Positions 57,090 to 64,000 of a DNA stretch of 64,000 nucleotides are shown piece after piece (position 1 is the stretch's first letter; every line of letters starts with the position of its first letter). The notes under the pieces were generated by a model. It searched no databases, was not told the DNA's origin, and was given only the letters and a program-made list of their open reading frames with translations. Both the position numbers and the translations under genes were made by a program. The stretch comes from Syncephalastrum monosporum B8922. Its lineage: Eukaryota; Mucoromycota; Mucoromycetes; Mucorales; Syncephalastraceae. The stretch lies in the NCBI GenBank assembly GCA_000697355.1, contig JNEN01001228.1, positions 248,001 through 312,000 of the forward strand. Direction: 5' to 3'.

Positions 57090-57270
57090 AAGAGAGACAG
57101 AGAATATTAAAATGGAAGTTTTTCGTGATTAGTCTTGTGTATCTCGTGAAAACCACCATTGAGCACCACCAAAAGACATTGCCAATGTTCGGGGAAAGGG
57201 ACTCAGTGCCACTACAGGAAAAACGACACGCCATGTGTAACTTGCAACTCACTAGCTGATGCGTACATAC

Positions 57271-57552
57271 CTACAACTCGATCGGTTGTGTTTCAGAAAC
57301 ACCCTTTTTAACAGGGTCCTCTCTCAGGGAGCATCGACTGCGTGAAGGCGTCGACGACTTAAACTCCTTTTGTGATGTAAAGCTTCTTTTTCCATATTGT
57401 ACACCATCCTTCAGCTCAACCCAATTGGGGGTTTGATATTGGGCAGGTGAAATATCTATGTACGTATCCTTTGAGAATGCGTAGCCACATGTAACACTTA
57501 CGTGGGTCGATCGTGTTCTATACAAATACTGGAGTCCTGTATATGGTTGCAT
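57271..57552 (-). CDS. Possible small hypothetical protein
   Basis: A 93-codon frame with fairly protein-like composition, including DISPAQYQTPNWVELKDGVQ. It is convergent with CCT5, with 181 bases between. A TATA-like stretch (TTTTATTATATC) lies just upstream on its strand. No family recognised; it may be chance. Confidence 0.25.
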   Translation of the reverse strand: MQPYTGLQYLYRTRSTHVSVTCGYAFSKDTYIDISPAQYQTPNWVELKDGVQYGKRSFTSQKEFKSSTPSRSRCSLREDPVKKGVSETQPIEL

Positions 57553-59443
57553 TGCAAATGAGATATAATAAAAAGCGGAGATGGATGAGGGGTTGGGGTC
57601 CAGTCTTTTTCATGAATGTTGCTCTTGAGGAGGAGCTAAAGGCAGCAGTACCTAAAGAGCATAGTAGAACATCCGGATAGGAGCTGGAAAGGACACGTCA
57701 TGCAATATAGTGAGTGAGAGCGCACCATTACATCCAATGGGGAGAATAAGCGACAATAGAATTCCCCTTGAAAACAGTCAAAATGCCGTGGAACTGTAAC
57801 AATGGGATGTGAAGCCCGTGTGGTTGCCTGTTTTGCAATAAGGAGGTGGGGTGGCACTTTGCTTTTGGGAATAGCGGCGTCGTCTGTGTGCTAAACGAAA
57901 CTCAGAAAAGGCTGAATGCAAAATAGACGATAAGACCCTTCCTCAACAGCATGGTCGTACAGGACAGAGGCGTAATACAATTGAGAAAATCGCATTGGTG
58001 GATATACGATATCAGTTTTATTCTCTGCATTGATCGATCAAGAACTCAAAAAATTACTGGGACGGGCCCTTGTCATCTATAAGGAGTATTTGTTTTATAT
58101 TTGGCGATGTGCATCGAGTAAAACAAAAAGAGAGAGACAAGGGTGCGCCGCTCAGGACACGGGATTTTGAGAGCAACAACGAGAAAGTGAGGACCGTGTA
58201 CTATTGCAAAAGATAATTTAATGGAGGAGGATGTGCGTAAGGGGGGTTAGAAATTTGAAAAGGATTGGCAAGGTGAATAAAAATAATGCAGTAGAGATGA
58301 AAAGCATGTCCTTAGTATTCATAAGTTAATGCATCCTGAACAGACACAACCTTGTTATGGCGCCCTTGGAGCAAAAATTTCTTGCACGACAGGGATTCTG
58401 GATGTCACTCGTTTGCCGATCGTATGTACAACAGCAAGTGTCGCACCAGATCAGGGAAGTCGTCATCATGCCGTCTAAAGCGACTATTATCATCGACATT
58501 TGTACACTCTTGTATACATCAAGCAAATGCGGCGTATGTATCACTTGACATATTGTGAAACCATGTCGGCATCAAGCGTTCATATAATTACAAACTCCAA
58601 GCATGCAAGACCACTAATCCATACAAGGCTATTCATCCGCAACGCAGGGGGGGAGAGAGATTGGGGATACACTTTACGAGTGTGGCAAGAGGCCCGCAAG
58701 GACTATAGCCTTTAAGTTCTGCTTGTGCTGTGGAGAATTTTTAACAAGGAGCAAACCCCGAAAAAGAAAGTGATGGTGTGGACTGGCTGAAAGGGAGGCT
58801 CCACGTTTCTGTGGCCACATGCTAAGGGAGGTTATGTATTCTCTATTGCTCACTCATACCTGCTCGATTTTGGAGAAAAAAAAAGGATGTTACAAAACAG
58901 TAAGTCGTTCCTGTGGATCCTACGTAAAATATGTAGATGTTCGTGGTGGTGAAAAAAAAAGGGTTTAGCTAAAATCACACGGGGACGCAAGCGTATACCA
59001 AAGCAAGTAAAGATGAGCAACATCCTTAGTGAAAGAAGCCCGCTTATTTTGAATCGCGACGCACGGGAGAACACAGCAGCAGGCAAGCAAGCAGCCGGCA
59101 GCAGGAAGCGGGGCGGCACTTGATAGGTTCGCCACCCCTTTGCGCGTTTCTTATTTTATCTTTTTTACCTCGCAACAGGATCATCATATAAATGGCCAGC
59201 CTTGGTTTCCGTCCCTGGTGCCCTTTCCTCTCGTTTCTGCACCTTCTCATCTAATACCATTCTAATCCACCCCGCCCACTCTTTATAATTTCTCTTCTTT
59301 CTTATACTACTATCTATAATATTTTACATACACCCACTTCACACATCGCATCTCTCTGTTAATAATGTACAAAACAATCTATCGCTTCAGGTATGATATC
59401 AAAGGACATGCATGTAAAATCATGCAGCCACCCGACCTTCCCA
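57553..59443. other. Long upstream region of the zinc-finger gene
   Basis: About 1.9 kb with no frame above about 90 codons that looks real. The last 200 bases are pyrimidine-rich with TATA-like TTTATAATTT near 59281. A short ATG frame at 59365 ends in CAG|gtatga, so a 5'-UTR or small leading exon is possible. Confidence 0.5.
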
Positions 59444-60906
59444 ATGGCTGCTGACCCCCATGTGTCCGATTCTAGAGTTCGTGTGGAAGAGAAGGCTTTG
59501 GTGTTCCCGCTTCACCTGTGCATTTACCAAGACAAGACGCCATGCTTTGATGAGCTTGTGGACAAGCTTCGACATGCGTCTGCACAGCAGGTACGCTATA
59601 TAACCTGCTGCATGTGTATATGAATTAAACTTTACGGTTTTAGGACGTGATTCTAAACGACTATTATATTGTGGTTGACCACCTTACAGCCGGGCGGACG
59701 ATGTTGCATGATGATATATCGCTGAGCGACGCATTGAAGTCGATGCCCGAGCGCCACTTTCTTGAGCTTGTCTTGCAGCGCAAGCGAGCCCGCACATTGT
59801 CGCCACCGACCTTCTCCCGCCATGAAACTGCTATCGACAGTAAGTGCCAGTAACGCCCATGTGTGTGACACAATTTCTTACACATGCAACGCGCATTGCG
59901 CTTTCTTTCCTTTATGATTATAGTGTTTCCATCTTTATCAAGCAAGAGCAGCAGTGAGGTGCCGGTCATTAAACCGACCGTGCTCAGATGGACGCCGGCA
60001 AATCTGCCGGAATTGCGACGGCCTAGCAGCCAGAGTCCGCTTTTTGCTGCCGTCAACGCCGCTGCAGCTGCCTCATCGCCGAAGACACAAGACTGCGGCG
60101 ACGATATGGATTTAGATGATGAAGAGACCTACGCACGAAAGGATTCGGGTGTCTGCTTTGACGAACCTATAAAGAAGAAGCAGCGAGTCATGTCCGCTGA
60201 CCAGACGCTGCGTACACGTAAACTGCCTGATTTGCACAGCACTTCACCCCAGTCTACCTCGTCATCCTATTTCTTTGAAGCGCGTTCGCCGCCTGTCATC
60301 CATCCACTCGACTTGCGCCGGTCCTCGACGGCCCCGCCCTCGCCTCCTCATTCCAACACTCTGATCAAACTACCCGCTATCACCTCGCTTACATCCATCC
60401 CCAACTCCACGACGCAGCTCGCTCCTATCCACCCGCATCATGACCAACACCAGAAACCTACGCCACGCACCTCCTCCATGTCCTCTGCTTCCTCCTCTTT
60501 CCCCTCTCCTACCAGCACGGTTAGCAGCACCACACAACAGCAACCGGAACAGGCAAATAAGCGTCGTCACTCAAGTAAAGACCGTGTTGCTCGGATACCT
60601 GGGCAGTTCTTGTGCGAACATGTGATTGACGTTGCGTCGGGTCGCATTTGCGGCCAGACGTTCCGCCGCTCCTACGACCTCTCCCGCCACCAAACGATCC
60701 ATCTCAAAGACCGACCCTTCTGCTTTTGTGCCCAATGTGGTAAAAAGTTTACTCGCATGGACGCATTGCGGCGCCACGAACGTGTGCAAGGTCACACTGC
60801 GAATAAGCGCTATCACCATCATCATCATCGCCACTCTACTACTTCAATTACTACATCTACACACACTAATTTGGACCGCCCACACCCGCAGCGAGCCCGT
60901 GTTTAA
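59444..60906 (+). CDS. C2H2 zinc-finger transcription factor
   Basis: Three exons, 59444-59590, 59644-59839 and 59924-60906, give 441 residues from the chosen ATG. The N-terminus (KALVFPLHLCIYQDKTPCFD, then LNDYYIVVDHLTAGRTM) is a small conserved-looking region of unknown fold. The middle is Ser/Pro-rich and disordered. The C-terminus has two C2H2 fingers: CEHVIDVASGRICGQTFRR with SYDLSRHQTIH, then CAQCGKKFTRMDALRRHERV with QGH. The first finger has an unusually wide Cys-Cys gap. A His-rich tail follows. It is probably a DNA-binding regulator; target genes are unknown. The start could lie upstream if a leading exon at 59365 is used. Confidence 0.8.
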
Positions 60907-61341
60907 AGAGAACCCCTTAATACCATCTAATACCAGACTACATCAACTTAATCTAATAAACCTACCATCCATCCATACACTCTAAAGGGTCCTACACCTT
61001 GTGATACCTCCTATTGAGATGTTCTTTCCTCTGCTCCTCGCGGCAGAGCCGCCTTACAGCCTATGATTCTACGGGACTTATTTCTCTTCGCTATGATCTC
61101 CTGCGCTTACTCCTTCTTGCATCTCCTTACTTGGCTTCACGACCCTCATATTCCTTTTTCTCCAAGTCTGGCTTTCGACTGTATTTTCATCACACGATCG
61201 TCGCTGCAATTCATTTCTTTGTTTGAGAGCATGCATTTTACAAAAATAAAAGAAATAGGGGGAATTCAGGAGGCTCTCTCGGGTTTTTTTTTTCTTGCTC
61301 GTTTATTGTGCGCATATGTGCGATTGTGTTGATTTGCCACT
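60907..61341. other. Intergenic between convergent zinc-finger and SmD1 genes
   Basis: No supported gene in 435 bases. It is pyrimidine-rich on the plus strand; both flanking genes end here, so it carries two 3' regions. Confidence 0.55.
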
Positions 61342-62050
61342 TTAGCGTCTGCCACCGCGACCCCGTCCCCGACCACGAACACCGCGTCCACGACCTCGGC
61401 CAGCAGGTGCTGTATACAGAAAAGTCAGTATTGTACGGATAGATTTGATGTCCCATTTCATTACCATCTTTCTTTTTGCCCTTGGATTTAGGCGTATCGT
61501 CGATCAAGAGTGTGTCAAGCGGTAAACTGTCAGGAAGAATAACGCAGCGGATGTTGTTACCACGGATACTCAATGAATCCAGGCTGACCGGGTCTCGCTG
61601 CTTGACCGTCATCTTGACAGCTTTCAGATGTGTGTTCATGCTCATATCCACACCTATCATTGATAATGATATTGATTGATATATGAGTATGATATCGTCA
61701 TTATACGTATAGGTGCGTGCCGCTTTGCGTCGTGTGTGGCTAGATGCATAGACTTTTAAAGAAAAAGGAGAATGTCATACCGGTAATGGTGCCGTTCACG
61801 ACGGTGCCATTCTTCAGCTCAATGGAAACCGTCTCATTGTTGAGTTTCATAAGAAATCTAGAGGTATTAGATATTGATTAGCGTCGTAGGCTTCGCAGCA
61901 CAGCTTCGATTCCGTCATCAAATGTCGAGAATGGTACGCGTCTTGTTTCAACAAGCATCGCGTACGATCCTTCAGATTTTCTTTTCACCCCGATCGTGCA
62001 CGACAGAGTAAAGTTAACTTGAGAATAGATGCCTACCTGACCAACTTCAT
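61342..62050 (-). CDS. SMD1: Small nuclear ribonucleoprotein SmD1
   Basis: Four exons (62050-62037, 61857-61781, 61653-61465, 61409-61342) give 115 residues. The Sm fold is clear: [40 protein letters not shown] and [20 protein letters not shown]. The C-terminus is a string of GR dipeptides ([18 protein letters not shown]), the dimethyl-arginine target that binds SMN/Tudor proteins. It is part of the Sm ring of U1, U2, U4 and U5 snRNPs. The first coding exon has only 14 bases. The next gene upstream ends only 61 bases before this ATG. Confidence 0.96.
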
Positions 62051-62111
62051 CCTGGTGTAATTTGGCTGTATAAATGTGAATAAGAAGGCCCAGAGAGTAT
62101 GTGCAAGTCGT

Positions 62112-62348
62112 CTAAGCCGCCATCCATCCCGCAATGATTCCCAATCCGAAAAAGGCAAAAATCAGCCAGCTTTTTCCACCTGATATGCTGCCAGAGCTCT
62201 GTTCGGTAAAGAGCAACAGCTCTGTCCAATTGATAATCACTTCTTTGATTGTGTATGCTTCTTTTTGGTTTAAAACTCTGCTTAGGTAACTGTTGTGTTT
62301 GCTCTCGAAGTACCACAGCAGGGCACGACTCGTGGCGAGTATGGCCAT
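62112..62348 (-). CDS. Small membrane protein, unrecognised
   Basis: A 78-codon frame. The composition is protein-like (RVLNQKEAYTIKEVIINWTE), with one C-terminal hydrophobic span SWLIFAFFGLGIIAGWM. It could be a tail-anchored or small organelle protein. It sits in tandem with SmD1 in a tight gap. I do not recognise a family, and an upstream exon cannot be excluded. Confidence 0.42.
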   Translation of the reverse strand: MAILATSRALLWYFESKHNSYLSRVLNQKEAYTIKEVIINWTELLLFTEQSSGSISGGKSWLIFAFFGLGIIAGWMAA

Positions 62349-63377
62349 TATATGGGTCGTTATTAAAGCGGCGACGCTGTTAGAAGGTGCCTACTTCTAC
62401 CGCGGTTGTTGACCCATGGACCCTTTCATGCTTCATCTACTAGTATAAAACAGATTATTGTCACCATATTCCGCCAGTCACCGTCTTGGCGGTTTGTTTC
62501 CTCCCTCAGAATATATTTCTTATATAAGATAATCTTACTATACGCGTGTTACGATTGACAAAATGCTTATTATTTCTACATGGCTGCGCCAGTCGTGCAG
62601 TGTTGTCTCTACACCTTTACAAAGCTGGCTGTATGTATTGTATGCCACAAAAACGAAATGCACTATGCTCTTTAAGAAATTTATTTATGGGACAAATGGA
62701 AGTACTATGCACTGTAAAGATGACATTTATGCGCTAGTTCAGAGTATAGGACCTGCTAGCTGCCACCTCCAACGGGCGCTAATAGTTCATTGTATGGGAT
62801 TTACACACTCAGCTCGCCATAGAAACGGCTAATAAGCATTTGAAAGCTTATGAACATTTTACATGTTTATGTTCAGCTTGGCGTTGAGCTGGAGTGCATG
62901 TATCATACTTTCGTATAACGTGGCTATATTTATTACTGTCAAAGGATGCAGAAGGCCAAGTTTGGAAAGACCAATGAATTTCTCTACGTTCTATTGATAT
63001 TTAGAAAACGAACCACGCGATAATGGCCCCCGTTATGTACAGCTCGAGAGCCCCGTGTCCCAATCAACGGCTTTACAGTTCTCCACGGGGCACAATATCA
63101 TTAGCGTCAATAGTCAATCATACTCCCATATGTAGCAGTAGTATGGAGGTAGTGTAGTCGAATACGAATTTAGGACAGAAAAGAAAAGCAAGTAGTGAAT
63201 ATCTAGAGCTGTTTCTTGTAAGAAATGACTTTGGCAAGTGGCAACATTATCAGGTGTAAAAAAAGTAGCTGATTTTTGCCTTTTTCGGCCAAAGTGTTTT
63301 GAAACTGATTTTATTATTAGACACGCCTGGGTGCCTGAGCTGCTTTTAGCGTTTCTCTCTTTCACACAAAAGTCGGT
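62349..63377. other. Intergenic, 1.03 kb, upstream of Bud6
   Basis: No supported gene. An 89-codon frame at about 62563-62832 has weak, low-confidence composition. Otherwise this is the shared upstream region of the small membrane protein gene and the Bud6 gene. Confidence 0.5.
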
Positions 63378-64000
63378 ATGGAGTACGGGCAATACGACCA
63401 TCCACCCCAGGCCAATGCCCGCAGGCCTGACTTCCCTCATCGCTCCAGCAATCCCACTCGGAACCAGGTAAACAACGCACACAGCCCTCTCCTGCCTGTT
63501 TCTCGACGCCCGCTCTAACCATCGCGGACTTACCCATTTCCAGGCCGGTGAAATTGAGCAAGTGGTCACTAGGCTGCTACGCACCACCAAATCCCTCCTC
63601 GAAGCATTGACCCAGTGGTCGCAGCTGAAAGCGACTACTGCAGATATCTACGAGCTGCGTGAGACCCTCGAGGCCCAGTTCCTGCTTGTTTCGCAGGTGT
63701 TTGAGGATGCAGGTGTCACTATGGGGTATGTTGTCTATTGTCTCTGATTTTTTCCCCTTCGTCTCATGCGTACATATAACGACAACAGCGACTTGTCATG
63801 GATTCCGCAGCAACTCAAAAAATCCGTGGATGCAGCCATGGCCGAGACTCAGTCGCCCGAAACCCTCGACCAGCACCTACCACGTATTCGCGACGTGATC
63901 GTTCACCTTCTGCACGGCCTGAAGGGCAAACAGCAGCAGTTGCGCGAACGCGACGCAACCCAGCAGCACTCGCCGCCTGCGCCTGCGCCTTACGGACGAG
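63378..64000 (+). CDS. BUD6: Bud6/Aip3-type polarity protein, 5' part only
   Basis: Exons 63378-63467, 63544-63725 and 63789 onward, cut by the window edge. The translated part has 158 residues and contains the conserved Bud6 N-terminal block: EQVVTRLLRTTKSLLEALTQ, EAQFLLVSQVFEDAGVTMG, LSWIPQQLKKSVDAAM and LPRIRDVIVHLLHGLKGKQQ. Bud6 binds actin and formins and helps build actin cables at sites of polarised growth. A short disordered leader (residues 1-30) forms exon 1. The C-terminal actin- and formin-binding half lies outside the window. Confidence 0.85.

Overview
The window reads as chromosomal DNA of a filamentous fungus. Genes sit on both strands, most are split by short introns of about 50-110 bases with GTAnGT-type donors, and the products are eukaryotic: CCT chaperonin, SmD1, TFIIIC, poly(A) polymerase, a Pil1/Lsp1 eisosome protein, Bud6 and a DUF1752 protein. 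Family content, compact introns and product style suggest an early-diverging fungus, most likely Mucoromycota (Mucorales). That placement is an inference without a database search. I saw no CRISPR array, intact tRNA, rRNA, virus or intact transposon.

Layout. 0.1-7.3 kb: a severin/gelsolin-type actin-binding protein (+), then a DUF1752 protein, a Clg1/Pcl-type cyclin and a one-span membrane propeller-like protein (all -). 7.7-11.5 kb: two divergently transcribed D-amino-acid oxidase paralogues, both ending in peroxisomal tripeptides. 11.5-20.3 kb: a Pil1/Lsp1 protein, a rhomboid protease, Cu/Zn superoxide dismutase, an unrecognised coiled-coil protein and an alpha-arrestin. 21.1-30.6 kb: an F-box/LRR protein and the very large B-block-binding subunit of TFIIIC. 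31-42.3 kb: a Bin3-type RNA capping methyltransferase, a family III CoA-transferase-like protein, an FKBP-TPR co-chaperone, a Sel1-repeat protein, poly(A) polymerase and a hexokinase-like protein that has lost its glucose and phosphate motifs. 42.3-44.9 kb is gene-poor and carries apparent relic coding fragments. 45-57 kb: a questin-oxidase-like protein, a peroxisomal 2-hydroxyacid oxidase, a CSC1/OSCA channel, a PH-domain protein and CCT5. 59-64 kb: a C2H2 zinc-finger protein, SmD1, a small membrane protein and the 5' part of Bud6, cut by the window edge.

Themes. Three genes encode H2O2-forming flavin oxidases with PTS1 tails, and SOD1 lies in the same window. Several genes belong to RNA metabolism (TFIIIC, Bin3, PAP, SmD1). 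Four proteins carry PPxY or LPxY motifs of the kind bound by Rsp5/Nedd4 ligases (arrestin, Pil1-like, coiled-coil, PH). Exon models were built by hand from splice signals, with reading-frame phase checked for every gene. Three introns, one in a D-amino-acid oxidase and two in the FKBP-TPR gene, are best explained as GC-AG introns. The most intriguing non-coding item is an isolated TFIIIC B-box-like sequence just upstream of the gene for the B-box-binding TFIIIC subunit.
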